Below are positions 42,294 to 50,451 of a stretch of 64,000 nt of DNA, piece after piece. The notes beneath the pieces were generated by a model, which saw only the letters and a list, made by a program, of their open reading frames with translations, had not been told where the DNA came from and searched no databases. This DNA is from DASUHT01 sp038230835 (GTDB taxonomy: Bacteria > Actinomycetota > Thermoleophilia > Gaiellales > JAICJC01): contig JBBRMM010000005.1 in assembly GCA_038230835.1 (NCBI GenBank), positions 119,400 through 183,399 on the forward strand, in the 5' to 3' direction. A program made the translations under genes and the position numbers. Positions within the stretch are counted from its first letter, which is position 1. Every line of letters starts with the position of its first letter.

Positions 42294-43490
42294 TTACCTA
42301 CCCATCCTGCGCTTGGACTTCTTCTCGTCGGTCTTGGCCGTGGTACGCACCGGCACGAGCTTGTCGGCCATGTCGCTCAGCGCCTTGACCACGCCGGAGC
42401 GCGGGTTGGCCAGAGCCAGCGGCACTCCCCGGTTCACGCTCACCGGCACTTCGCGGTCGGACTCGATCTCGAACTCCACCTGCATGTCCAGGGCGCGCTC
42501 GATCTCCTTGGCGTTCAGACCGACCTTGGAACCGGTGCGGTTGAGCAGGAGGTGACGTCGCTCCTTGGGGTAGTGCAGCAGGTCGAGCGTCTGCAGGGTG
42601 AGCTTGATGTTCTTGATCGTGGGCACGTCCATCGTCCCCACCAGCACCAGCTGGTCGGTGCGATCGAGCGTGGACAGCACCGGGCCGTGGAAGAACGGCG
42701 GCGTGTCGACGACGACCACGTCGTAGCTCTCCTTGGCAACGGCGAACAGGTGGCCCAGGCGCTCCTCGGTCACCAGCTCGGCGTCCTCGGGGCGCATCGG
42801 TGCAGGCAGCACGTGGACGCCCGACTGGTGGGCGGTCACGTACCCGGCCAGAGCGTCGGAGTCGAGCTCGCGGCGCGCCATGACCAGGTCGTAGATGGTC
42901 TTGTCGGGCTCGATGCCCATCATGATGGCGGCATCGCCGAACTGCAGGTCGAGATCCAGCAGCAGCGTGCGCCGCTGATGCTTGCGCGCGAACACCGTGG
43001 CCAGGTTGCAGGCCAGCACCGTCTTGCCAGACCCGCCCTTGGGCGAGAACAGGGTGACGACCTTGCCCTCCATGCTCGAGCTGGACTTGGCGGCGGTGCC
43101 GCCGACTCGGCCGGCGGCGAGCGAGTTGGCCTTCTTGATGGTGAACACGATGCTGTCGGTGAGCTGGGGCAGCAGCACCACGTCGAACAGCCCCGCCGTC
43201 AGCGCCTCGGAGAGGATGCTGTTGGCGCTGGCCGACGTGACGAGCACGATCGGCGCAGCGGTCACCGCGCGGATCGCGTCGATCTCGGCGGTGGGCACGT
43301 GGTCGGTGGCGCTGGTGCCGTGCAGGATCACCTGAGCGGCGGACTCGGCGAGCTTGGGGCCGGCCTTAGTCGGGTCGGCGGCCGTCCCCACCAGCTCCAC
43401 GTCGGGGTGGTCGGCGAGGCCCTCGCGGACCTCGGCGAGCCCGTTGGCGGCGCCGGTGATGAAGACCTTGATCGGAGAAGGATTGGTCAT
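42294..43490 (-). CDS. cpaE: CpaE/TadZ-like pilus localisation ATPase
   Basis: A 398-residue MinD/ParA-type ATPase that places the Tad machine in the cell. The N-terminal receiver-like domain (residues 1-130) precedes a deviant Walker A FSPKGGSGKT near residue 153, LDLDLQFGDAAIMMG, and VVVDTPPFF. ATG 43490 starts at MTNPSPIKVFITG; the longer frame upstream overlaps cpaB. Spacing to neighbours is 2-5 bases, so the block is one operon. Confidence 0.93.
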   Translation of the reverse strand: MTNPSPIKVFITGAANGLAEVREGLADHPDVELVGTAADPTKAGPKLAESAAQVILHGTSATDHVPTAEIDAIRAVTAAPIVLVTSASANSILSEALTAGLFDVVLLPQLTDSIVFTIKKANSLAAGRVGGTAAKSSSSMEGKVVTLFSPKGGSGKTVLACNLATVFARKHQRRTLLLDLDLQFGDAAIMMGIEPDKTIYDLVMARRELDSDALAGYVTAHQSGVHVLPAPMRPEDAELVTEERLGHLFAVAKESYDVVVVDTPPFFHGPVLSTLDRTDQLVLVGTMDVPTIKNIKLTLQTLDLLHYPKERRHLLLNRTGSKVGLNAKEIERALDMQVEFEIESDREVPVSVNRGVPLALANPRSGVVKALSDMADKLVPVRTTAKTDEKKSKRRMGR

Positions 43491-43495
43491 CGTGA

Positions 43496-44317
43496 TTACC
43501 TCGTGCACCAGGGGAGGATCTGGCGCAGCTGCGACAGATTGAGTCCATCGCCGACCACCGAGCATGCGTCGACGGCGAGCAGGTTGGTGTCCTTCGCCCC
43601 GATGCGCGGGCGAATCGCGAACCACATGTGCCCGAAGTTCTGGGCAAAGAACAGCTTGGTCAGCTGGTTCTGCGGGATCTGGAGGATCACCGGAGTGCCG
43701 CTGGTGCCGTCCCAGCTACCGCCACCGCCTGACGTCGCGTCAGCCGCCAGAGCGGTCGAGGCGGCGCCGCTGGACGGTGTCGACAGCACAGGCACGTCGG
43801 TCATCAGGGTCGAGCAGACGCTGGTCTGGCCGAACTTCTGGTTGTTGCCCGACGGCTGCACCGTGCCACAGAAGACGATGTCCACGTGGTCGCCGGCCGC
43901 GAGCGTGCCGTTCAGCACCGCGTTCGGGTAGAGAGCCAGCTGGTACCCGCGGTCGGTGCCCTTGACCTGGTCGGGGATCGCTCCGGCGAACGACTGTCCG
44001 AACATGCCGGTCGTGATCTGCGACCCGGCCGTGATCGGCACGGCGGTCGCGAGGCTGCGGTTGAGAGAGGTGACCGAGTTCAGCGCACCCGCGACCTGAT
44101 CCTTCGAGACCACCTGGCGTGGCGCGAAGAAGCCCGCGCTGATGGCATCGGATACCTTCATGCCGGCGGGGATGTCTTGGGTGGCGACCAGCACCGTCAC
44201 CGACTGCTGGCTCTTCTGCGCCTGCTGCTGGACGTTCCCGGTGTACAGAATCACCAGAACGGCCGCAACCGCCGCCAGGGCGATGGCGATCACGATGTTA
44301 CGGACGCTGTAGGTCAT
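43496..44317 (-). CDS. cpaB: Flp pilus assembly protein CpaB
   Basis: A 273-residue periplasm/exterior-facing protein with an N-terminal membrane anchor (IVIAIALAAVAAVLVILYTG) and a SAF domain starting VTVLVATQDIPAGMKVSDAI, then the RcpC/CpaB region with AVLNGTLAAGDHVDIVF. In monoderm Tad systems there is no secretin, and CpaB probably guides the pilus through the wall. It is separated from tadG by 108 bases. Confidence 0.92.
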   Translation of the reverse strand: MTYSVRNIVIAIALAAVAAVLVILYTGNVQQQAQKSQQSVTVLVATQDIPAGMKVSDAISAGFFAPRQVVSKDQVAGALNSVTSLNRSLATAVPITAGSQITTGMFGQSFAGAIPDQVKGTDRGYQLALYPNAVLNGTLAAGDHVDIVFCGTVQPSGNNQKFGQTSVCSTLMTDVPVLSTPSSGAASTALAADATSGGGGSWDGTSGTPVILQIPQNQLTKLFFAQNFGHMWFAIRPRIGAKDTNLLAVDACSVVGDGLNLSQLRQILPWCTR

Positions 44318-44425
44318 GCGGATGCCTCTCTTGGAAAGAAGACTTCATGGGACGTAGCCTCACCACTATCGGCAGGGGTGGGCGGGGACTTTAGGTAGGC
44401 GGACGAGGGCCTTGGGAGGCCGTTT

Positions 44426-45460
44426 CTAGGACGTGAGTTCTTCGGTGTAGGCGGTGCTCAGACCGGTGCCCGTCCAGGCTCCGGTCGTCCAGGTGGTCTG
44501 CGACATCTGGGCGGTGATGTACTCGCCCTGCACCTGCTTGCCGTTCTGGGTGTAGCCGGTGATCACGAACAGCGCGAAGCCCACGACCTTGACGTTGCCC
44601 GAGCCGGCCGGCCAGTTGGTCGAGCCGTCGGCGGCGTTCACGACCACCGGCAGCAGCACCAGCTGCGGGCTGCTGGGTTTGATGACTGTGGCGGCGCCGT
44701 TGGCGCCCACGGTGGCGATCGCGCTCACCGGATCCCAGGAGGTGATCCGGCTGTCGATGCCCTGCGACGTCGGCCCGGCGTTCTGTCCGGTCTTGACCGG
44801 TATGATGTCGCCGACCGCCACGGGGCAGATCGACAGACTGCCGGAGATCTCGTTCTTGTAGTCGGCGCCGCCGGACGTCCCGTTGCAGACGCTCCCCGTC
44901 CACGTGTTCATCGACAGCGCGCCGTTGTTGGGCGACGACCCGTCGGTGTAGATCGAGTAGCTCTGTCCGGGCACGAATGCGTTCTTCATGATGCCCCAGG
45001 GCACCACGTTGGCGTTGGCCGGCACCGCGGTGTACGCCTCGATGGTGGCGCGTGAGCTGGCGGTGATGGTGGTCGAGTTGACGCCGAAGACTCGCCCGAA
45101 CCAGTTGGAGACGCTGCGCGACGCGGTCACGGTCACCGAGTCGTTCGCGGCCAGGTCGGTGGTCACCGTGTAGGTGACGGTGTCGCTGTTCAGGCCGTTC
45201 TTGAGATACTGGGTCTGGGCGTTGGTGGTCGCTGCCGACGTGGACACCACGAGCTGCGACGCACCGGCCAGGGCAGCCGCGTCGGCGGCCGACTGCACGG
45301 AACGCTTCTGCTGGTACCACGACCCGACATCGATCGCCAGCACGCACATGCCCAGCAGTACCGTGATGAAGACCGCGAGCATGCCGATCGTCTGGCCGCT
45401 TTCGCGGTCGGCAGTCGGACGTCGGGTGGGCGCAGAGGTGTGCGTCATGAGAGGGAGCAT
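44426..45460 (-). CDS. TadG-like pilus-associated protein
   Basis: A 344-residue protein with an N-terminal prepilin-like helix ESGQTIGMLAVFITVLLGMCVLAIDVGSWYQQKRSVQSAADAAALAGASQ, typical of TadG/PilZ-N pseudopilins (cleavage after G at GQT). A large extracellular domain follows. Two segments, TGQNAGPTSQGI and SSPQLVLLPVV, recur in the second TadG-like protein at 48261-49253. ATG 45460 has GGAAGG upstream. Probably a minor pilin or tip protein. Confidence 0.85.
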   Translation of the reverse strand: MLPLMTHTSAPTRRPTADRESGQTIGMLAVFITVLLGMCVLAIDVGSWYQQKRSVQSAADAAALAGASQLVVSTSAATTNAQTQYLKNGLNSDTVTYTVTTDLAANDSVTVTASRSVSNWFGRVFGVNSTTITASSRATIEAYTAVPANANVVPWGIMKNAFVPGQSYSIYTDGSSPNNGALSMNTWTGSVCNGTSGGADYKNEISGSLSICPVAVGDIIPVKTGQNAGPTSQGIDSRITSWDPVSAIATVGANGAATVIKPSSPQLVLLPVVVNAADGSTNWPAGSGNVKVVGFALFVITGYTQNGKQVQGEYITAQMSQTTWTTGAWTGTGLSTAYTEELTS

Positions 45461-45536
45461 CGATCCTTCCGGGGGGTGGACTCATGGTTGGCCGTCGGGC
45501 GACGACAGCCAAGCACCCGTTCGGGGGATTCAGCGG

Positions 45537-45956
45537 CTATTCGACGCGCATAGTCGTGGTGGAGCTGAGCGTGCCGCTCACCACGGACTGGCCGAAGATC
45601 TGTACCGACCAGGGATAGTTGGCGGTGACCGTGAGGTCGGTGCCCTGCTGGATCGCGTTGTTCGTGCAGGTGTCGGTGACGGTGACGCCCGCGCCGGCCT
45701 GCCCCCAGCCGAGGCCCGGCGCCGCGGCCTGCGCCGCGCTGATGGCCGTCGTCTGGACGGTGGCACACGCACCGGCGTTGCGACTGACCGCTCCCTTGCG
45801 AGCGCCCTCGCGAGCCGCACTGGTCACCTGGATGTAGTTGTTGAACACCACACCGAACTGGAAGATCGCGAACAGCACCATCATCAGCACCGGCAGGATG
45901 ACGGCGAATTCTGTGACGGCCTGGCCGCGTTCTTCTGAGATGACCTTGCGGATCAT
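45537..45956 (-). CDS. TadE-like minor pilin
   Basis: A 139-residue pseudopilin with the TadE N-terminus ERGQAVTEFAVILPVLMMVLFAIFQFGVVFNNYIQVTSAAREGARKGAV; the cleavage/processing site is G before QAVTEF. The short extracellular part has two cysteines. It is followed by the TadG-like gene after 76 bases and preceded by the pilin genes. Confidence 0.9.
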   Translation of the reverse strand: MIRKVISEERGQAVTEFAVILPVLMMVLFAIFQFGVVFNNYIQVTSAAREGARKGAVSRNAGACATVQTTAISAAQAAAPGLGWGQAGAGVTVTDTCTNNAIQQGTDLTVTANYPWSVQIFGQSVVSGTLSSTTTMRVE

Positions 45957-46057
45957 GTCTCTGCCTCGTGGGGAGTCGGGACGAACGGTCTCACCCGATG
46001 GTCGGTCGCAATCGTGTCGAGCGCCATCACCCGGTCGGGTGACCCGAGGGGTGGCGG

Positions 46058-46102
46058 AAAACGAGCGGGCCTCGCCGGAACGACGTTCGCGACGAGGCCC
46101 GC
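46058..46102 (-). terminator. Intrinsic terminator after the first Flp pilin gene
   Basis: On the minus strand, GCGGGCCTCG, an 18-base loop and CGAGGCCCGC form a perfect 10-bp stem (46065-46102), followed by TCGTTTT. It lies 19 bases beyond the pilin stop codon and before tadE, so abundant pilin RNA may be separated from the rest of the operon. Confidence 0.65.
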
Positions 46103-46120
46103 AGAGCGCTTACCGGGTGC

Positions 46121-46291
46121 TTAGAGCACGCCGATGACGCTGGTGAGCTTGGCGGAGATGGCGCTGCTCAGCAGGCCCAGGGTCACGACCACCGCGACGG
46201 TGATCACGGCCAGGACGACGGCGTACTCGGCCATGGTCTGACCCGCCTCATCCTTCAGCTCGGCGATGAGCTTCGAGAAGTACTCGAACAA
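46121..46291 (-). CDS. Flp/Fap-type pilin 1
   Basis: A 56-residue major-pilin candidate. After a short basic/acidic leader comes the processing motif EAGQTMAEYAVV (cleavage after G, Glu at +5) and a single hydrophobic helix ending SAISAKLTSVIGVL. TTG 46291 is chosen because GGGAGG lies about nine bases upstream and pilins 2 and 3 have equivalent TTG starts giving the same 56-residue length; GTG 46300 overlaps the ribosome site. Confidence 0.88.
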   Translation of the reverse strand: MFEYFSKLIAELKDEAGQTMAEYAVVLAVITVAVVVTLGLLSSAISAKLTSVIGVL

Positions 46292-46428
46292 AAGAATCAC
46301 CTCCCTCGAAGATGACGGCATCCGATCCAAAGGTGTCGGAAGCATGTGAGACATGTTTCGACGGATTGGCCGAAAGATTGATCCCCCGCCTGGGGAGTTC
46401 GACATTGCGGACAACCCGTACGCACCGG

Positions 46429-46599
46429 CTAGAGGACGCCGACGACGCTGGTCAGCTTGGCCGAGATGGCGCTGCTGAGCAGGCCCAGCGTGACCACCAC
46501 CGCGACCGTGATCACGGCCAGCACGACCGCGTACTCGGCCATGGTCTGGCCGGCCTCGTCACGCAGCTCGGCGACGAGACGGGAAATTGACTCGAACAA
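46429..46599 (-). CDS. Flp/Fap-type pilin 2
   Basis: 56 residues, nearly identical to pilins 1 and 3 from DEAGQTMAEY onward, ending SAKLTSVVGVL. TTG 46599 has AGGGGG upstream at suitable spacing. The leader (MFESISRLVAELRDEAG) differs from that of pilin 1 mainly by conservative changes. Tandem duplication of the pilin gene is the simplest explanation. Confidence 0.88.
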   Translation of the reverse strand: MFESISRLVAELRDEAGQTMAEYAVVLAVITVAVVVTLGLLSSAISAKLTSVVGVL

Positions 46600-46719
46600 C
46601 GTATGACCCCCTGGTGAGAACCCCGCGTCCGCACCCCTCACGAACGCGCTTGCCCACAGATCTTCGGTCGCCGTGGCGCGGCCGTGAACCCCTGGATCGG
46701 GTGAACCGGCCTACGTCAA

Positions 46720-46767
46720 AGGCCACAAAGACATCGGGCCCCGACCGGTGACGGTCGAGGCCCGATG
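46720..46767 (-). terminator. Intrinsic terminator after the third Flp pilin gene
   Basis: On the minus strand CATCGGGCC and GGCCCGATG form a perfect 9-bp stem (46732-46767) around an 18-base loop, followed by a T-rich stretch TCTTTGTGGCCTTT. It lies between pilin 3 and pilin 2, so pilin 3 can be transcribed alone. Confidence 0.6.
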
Positions 46768-46799
46768 GTGAATCAGTTAAGCCAGATGAGATAGGCGGA

Positions 46800-46970
46800 C
46801 TACAGGACGCCGATGACGCTGGTCAGCTTCGCGGAGATGGCGGAGCTCAGCAGGCCCAGGGTCACGACCACCGCAACGGTGATCACGGCCAGGACGACGG
46901 CGTACTCGGCCATGGTCTGGCCGGCCTCCTCGCGCAGCTCGGCGATGAGGTTCTGGATGTACTGGATCAA
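46800..46970 (-). CDS. Flp/Fap-type pilin 3
   Basis: 56 residues (MIQYIQNLIAELREEAGQTMAEY...), with the same helix and C-terminus as pilin 1. TTG 46970 sits behind AGGAGG. Preceded on its strand by the fourth pilin gene and followed by a terminator, so it is likely its own transcription unit. Confidence 0.88.
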   Translation of the reverse strand: MIQYIQNLIAELREEAGQTMAEYAVVLAVITVAVVVTLGLLSSAISAKLTSVIGVL

Positions 46971-47054
46971 GGTATTCACCTCCTTCGAAATGCTCGGCGA
47001 CCGGGGGGTTGGTCGCAAACTGGCGGTCGCAGATGCGAACGCAAGACTGGGCGG

Positions 47055-47216
47055 CTAGAGGATGCCCACCACACTCGACAGCTGGGCGGTGACAGCACTG
47101 GACAGCAGCCCGAGCGTCGCAACCACCGCGACCGTGATCACGGCGAGCACCACCGCGTACTCGGCCATCGTCTGGCCGGCTTCATCACGGGGTGCAGAGA
47201 GAAACTGGAACACCAC
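47055..47216 (-). CDS. Flp/Fap-type pilin 4 (divergent)
   Basis: A 53-residue pilin too short for routine gene calls. The motif DEAGQTMAEYAVVLAVITVAV is conserved but the leader is shorter (MVFQFLSAPR) and the C-terminus reads SSAVTAQLSSVVGIL. GGAGGTG lies just upstream of two consecutive GTG codons (47216 and 47213), either of which may start translation. It is divergent from folD, 168 bases away. Confidence 0.82.
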   Translation of the reverse strand: MVFQFLSAPRDEAGQTMAEYAVVLAVITVAVVATLGLLSSAVTAQLSSVVGIL

Positions 47217-47384
47217 AATCACCTCCTCGCGGTTGGCTCAGGTCGAACGACACGGAGGGTGTCGCAAAGCGGACGCCACAGAAACGTCCGTTCCAATCTC
47301 GACATCTCCCAGTAAAGCTTGAGATGGCTCCGGGCGAAATCACCCAGAGTGGGGAGCACGCCCGATTCGGTATCGTGTGCCGCC

Positions 47385-48233
47385 ATGGCGACGCTGATCG
47401 ACGGCAAGGCGGTCTCCCAGGCCGTGCGCGCGGACATCACCCGCGACGTCGCCGCGTTCACCGAGCGCACGGGGCACGTGCCCGGTCTGGTGACGATCCT
47501 GGTCGGGGCCGACCCGGCGTCGGAGGTCTACGTGCGCAACAAGATCAAGGCCTGCCACGACGTCGGAATGGCCTCCTTCCACGAGCCGATGCCCGCGGAC
47601 TCGACGCAGGACGACGTGCTGGGGATGGTCGACAGGTACAACGCCGACGACCGCGTGGATGGGATCCTCGTGCAGTCGCCGCTCCCCGCCGGACTCGACT
47701 TCAAGCAGGTGCTGGAGCGGATCGACCCCGGCAAGGACGTGGACGGATTCCACCCGCTGAACGTCGGCCGGCTGGTGTCGGGGCAACCGGGGCTCGTGTC
47801 GTGCACCCCCGCCGGTGTGCTGGAGTTGCTCGACCGCACCGGGGTCGAGCTGGCCGGCGCGGAGGCGGTGGTGGTGGGCCGCTCGGACATCGTCGGCAAG
47901 CCGGTGGCACTGCTCCTCCTGCACCGCCACGCCACGGTCACGATCTGCCACTCGCGTACGCGTGACCTGCCGGCGGTCGTCCGCCGCGCGGACGTCGTGG
48001 TGGCCGCCGTCGGCCGCCCACAGATGATCACCGGCGACATGATCAAGCCGGGGGCGACGGTGATCGACGTGGGAGTCAACCGCACCGACGCGGGGCTCGT
48101 CGGCGACGTCGACTTCGCCTCGGTGGAGCCCGTGGCGGGCGCGATCACCCCCGTGCCCGGCGGCGTCGGCCCGATGACGATCACCATGTTGCTGCGCAAC
48201 ACCCTGCAGGCCGCGGCCGCACGGCGTGCATAA
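47385..48233 (+). CDS. folD: FolD bifunctional methylene-tetrahydrofolate dehydrogenase/cyclohydrolase
   Basis: A 282-residue enzyme interconverting 5,10-methylene-, methenyl- and 10-formyl-THF. Blocks: YVRNKIKACHDVGM (catalytic Lys region), GILVQSPLP, DVDGFHPLNVGRL, VVVGRSDIVGKPVA and the C-terminal PVPGGVGPMTITMLL. ATG 47385 begins the homology. It is the only plus-strand gene inside the pilus locus, between pilin 4 and the second TadG gene, and so interrupts that locus. Confidence 0.97.
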   Translation: MATLIDGKAVSQAVRADITRDVAAFTERTGHVPGLVTILVGADPASEVYVRNKIKACHDVGMASFHEPMPADSTQDDVLGMVDRYNADDRVDGILVQSPLPAGLDFKQVLERIDPGKDVDGFHPLNVGRLVSGQPGLVSCTPAGVLELLDRTGVELAGAEAVVVGRSDIVGKPVALLLLHRHATVTICHSRTRDLPAVVRRADVVVAAVGRPQMITGDMIKPGATVIDVGVNRTDAGLVGDVDFASVEPVAGAITPVPGGVGPMTITMLLRNTLQAAAARRA

Positions 48234-48260
48234 CCGCCGGCACGACCGGTCACCGCTCGG

Positions 48261-49253
48261 CTACGCCGTCAGCATGAACGTGGTCAGAAGATTGTCCCCC
48301 GGGTTGGGGTCCCAACCGCCCGACCCGTTGGCGTCATCGAGGATGTTCATGCTCACGAAGATGCCGGTGACCTGCTTGCCGCCCTGCGAGACCCCGGTGA
48401 TGAAGAAGTTGGCGAATCCGACCACCACCATGGGCTGGCTGCCGGTTGCCGGAAACGTCAGCGATCCGTTCTGCTGGGTCACGATCGGCAGCACCACCAG
48501 CTGGGGGCTGGACGGCTTGAGCACGTTCACGAATCCGGAGCTGAGAAACTGGACCACGTTGCCGATCGGTTCGAAGGTCGTGATGCGGGTCGTGACACCC
48601 TGCTGGGTCGGGCCGGCGTTCTGGCCGCCCTTGGTCGGGATGATCTCGCCTAGGGCGACCGGACACGCGATCTCGTTGCCCTCGATCGAGTTCCGGTAGT
48701 CGTTGGCGCCACTCGCGGTGCAGCTCGGGTAGACCGGCAGCGAGATGGCGCCGTTGTCCGGCGACCCTCCCGCGTTGGCGTAGAACGTGTACGACTGCCC
48801 TGCCACGAACGTCTGCTTGATCACCCCCCAGGGCATCACGTTGCCATGAGAGATGAGCTTGTTGATCGACTCGATGGTCGCCCGGGCGGTGACGTCGATG
48901 GTGGTGGTCGGCGACCCGAAGATGCTCATGAAGAAGTTCGTCACCGTGCGGTGCGCCTGCACCGTCACCGAGTCCCCGAGCACCAGATTCTGCGTGACGG
49001 TGGCGGTGGCGGTGTCGCCGGCTCGTGAGTTGACGCCGAACTCGGCGGTCGCCGTCGTGGTTGCAACCGACTGCGATACGGGGAGCTGGGACGCGCCCGC
49101 GAGCGCAGCCGAGTCGGCGGCGGCCTGCAACGAGACCCGTGCCTGATACCACTGACCCATGTCGATCGCGAGCGCGCACATTCCCAGCAGCGAGACCAGG
49201 AACAGCACCATCAGGACGAGAGCCTGCCCATCCTCTCGCCCGTGCACGGACAT
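48261..49253 (-). CDS. Second TadG-like pilus-associated protein
   Basis: A 330-residue paralogue of the protein at 44426-45460. The N-terminus GQALVLMVLFLVSLLGMCALAIDMGQWYQARVSLQAAADSAALAGASQ is followed by a similar extracellular domain with GGQNAGPTQQGV and SSPQLVVLPIV. ATG 49253 shares a base with the stop of the small membrane protein upstream (TGATG), so translation is coupled. It is convergent with folD, 27 bases apart. Confidence 0.85.
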   Translation of the reverse strand: MSVHGREDGQALVLMVLFLVSLLGMCALAIDMGQWYQARVSLQAAADSAALAGASQLPVSQSVATTTATAEFGVNSRAGDTATATVTQNLVLGDSVTVQAHRTVTNFFMSIFGSPTTTIDVTARATIESINKLISHGNVMPWGVIKQTFVAGQSYTFYANAGGSPDNGAISLPVYPSCTASGANDYRNSIEGNEIACPVALGEIIPTKGGQNAGPTQQGVTTRITTFEPIGNVVQFLSSGFVNVLKPSSPQLVVLPIVTQQNGSLTFPATGSQPMVVVGFANFFITGVSQGGKQVTGIFVSMNILDDANGSGGWDPNPGDNLLTTFMLTA

Positions 49254-49495
49254 CAGCCCGTCCGGCGCGCGATGGACGCGAACGTCTCGGCCTCGTCCCA
49301 TCTGTCGACAACCGGTTCGAGCACGCTGAGGACGGCCGACGGCCGGGTGGCGGCGATCCGCTCGTGGTTCCAATCGGGGCGTACGCGAGAGCGCCCGTGC
49401 GCCCACCGACCGATCCGCCGTACGGCCCATATCAGCAGCAGCCCGGCGACGACGACCAGCACCGACTCGATGATTGCGAGGCTTGCGAGGTTCAT
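49253..49495 (-). CDS. Small single-pass membrane protein in the pilus locus
   Basis: 80 residues: one N-terminal hydrophobic helix (LAIIESVLVVVAGLLLIWAV), then a basic region and a C-terminal part with no motif. It lies between pilin 5 and the second TadG gene and is coupled to the latter by a TGATG overlap. It might be an accessory of this pilus sub-operon; function unknown. Confidence 0.6.
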   Translation of the reverse strand: MNLASLAIIESVLVVVAGLLLIWAVRRIGRWAHGRSRVRPDWNHERIAATRPSAVLSVLEPVVDRWDEAETFASIARRTG

Positions 49496-49516
49496 CTGCC
49501 TGTCTCCTTCCGGCGG

Positions 49517-49678
49517 TCAGAGAACGCCGACGACGCTGTTCAGCTGGGTGCTGATCCCGCCGCCCAAAGCGGTCAGCGTGACGACGACTGCGACGGCGAT
49601 GATGGCAAGCACCACGGCGTACTCGGCCATCGTCTGGCCGGCCTCGTCGCCGGTTCGGGTGGTCAGATACCGGATCAT
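49517..49678 (-). CDS. Flp/Fap-type pilin 5 (divergent)
   Basis: A 53-residue pilin starting MIRYLTTRTGDEAGQTMAEYAVVLAIIAVAVVV, so the processing motif is conserved, but the C-terminal half (TLTALGGGISTQLNSVVGVL) differs from pilins 1-3. ATG 49678 has GGAGGG seven bases upstream. The upstream 60 bases are unusually AT-rich and shared with the divergent cold-shock gene. Confidence 0.85.
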   Translation of the reverse strand: MIRYLTTRTGDEAGQTMAEYAVVLAIIAVAVVVTLTALGGGISTQLNSVVGVL

Positions 49679-49694
49679 GAGATATCCCTCCATT

Positions 49695-49735
49695 AGGTTA
49701 TTGTAAAACCAGACTACATTACATTATGAGGATTG
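49695..49735. promoter_or_regulatory. AT-rich divergent promoter region
   Basis: An AT-rich island (TTATTGTAAAACC... TACATTACATTATGAG) in otherwise GC-rich DNA, between pilin 5 (minus) and the cold-shock gene (plus). TACAAT on the minus strand and TACATT/CATTAT on the plus strand are possible -10 elements; exact promoters cannot be fixed. Confidence 0.4.
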
Positions 49736-49893
49736 CAATCCCGATCGCTGGATGTCCCGAAGACGGCGACCCGCCCGATCCGGAACCGCTCGCGGGGACA
49801 CCACTCGGGCGTGTTGCGGACGGTGATGGGGTGCTTTATGGTTGCGAGATTCGCGGCGTCCGCCGGGATCGGGTTTCAAGGAGAGGAACGAGG

Positions 49894-50100
49894 GTGGCAG
49901 AAGGTACAGTCAAGTGGTTCAGCAACGAAAAGGGATTCGGTTTCATCCAGCAGGACGGGGGGGAGGACGTGTTCGTCCACTTCTCCGAGATCCAGGCGGA
50001 TGGGTACAAGACGCTGAACGAGGGTCAGCGGGTCGAGTTCGAGGTCGTCCAGGGAAACAAGGGCCTGCAGGCGAGCGGGGTCCGCGGCCTCCCCGAGTGA
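49894..50100 (+). CDS. Cold-shock domain protein
   Basis: 68 residues, the CspA fold, with both RNA-binding motifs: KGFGFI and VFVHFSEI. Acts as an RNA chaperone. GTG 49894 follows AAGGAGAGGAACGAGG. About 160 bases separate it from the AT-rich promoter region, so the mRNA probably has a long 5' leader as in cspA-type genes. A strong hairpin follows the stop codon. Confidence 0.95.
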   Translation: MAEGTVKWFSNEKGFGFIQQDGGEDVFVHFSEIQADGYKTLNEGQRVEFEVVQGNKGLQASGVRGLPE

Positions 50101-50105
50101 GCTGA

Positions 50106-50150
50106 CCCCCGGCGGCCGCCGGGCGGGGCCCGTCCGGTGGCCGCCGGGGG
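50106..50150 (+). terminator. Strong hairpin after the cold-shock gene
   Basis: CCCCCGGCGGCC (50106-50117) pairs perfectly with GGCCGCCGGGGG (50139-50150), a 12-bp stem five bases after the stop codon. The following bases GTTGCAGTATTCT are only moderately T-rich. It probably separates the cold-shock transcript from gatCAB. Confidence 0.55.
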
Positions 50151-50169
50151 TTGCAGTATTCTGCCGCCC

Positions 50170-50451
50170 GTGGTGATCTCCCGAGAGGACGTGCTGCACG
50201 TCGCCAGACTGGCACGGTTGGAGCTGGCAGGCGACGAGGTCGAGCGGATGGCGGACCAGCTCTCCAGCATCCTCGGCCACGTGCAGGCGCTGTCGGCGCT
50301 CGACCTGAGCGCGGTCGAGCCGACCGCCCATGCGCTCGACCTGATCAACGTCACCCGGCCTGACGCGGTACGGCCGTCGTGGCCGCTCGCCGAGGTGCTC
50401 GCCAACGCCCCGGCGCCCCAGGACGGCGCCTTCCGGGTGCCGCCGGCATGA
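50170..50451 (+). CDS. gatC: Aspartyl/glutamyl-tRNA amidotransferase subunit C
   Basis: A 93-residue subunit that stabilises GatA-GatB. Typical blocks: ISREDVLHVARLARLEL, LSSILGHVQAL and VEPTAHALDLINVTRPD. GTG 50170 or GTG 50173 starts it. The gatA ATG overlaps its stop by four bases. Confidence 0.93.
   Translation: MVISREDVLHVARLARLELAGDEVERMADQLSSILGHVQALSALDLSAVEPTAHALDLINVTRPDAVRPSWPLAEVLANAPAPQDGAFRVPPA

Noticed and set aside
46121..47216. Pilin repeats considered as a CRISPR array or tandem repeat element
   Set aside because: The similar units are coding (conserved EAGQTMAEY with synonymous changes), unequal in spacing and much longer than CRISPR repeats.
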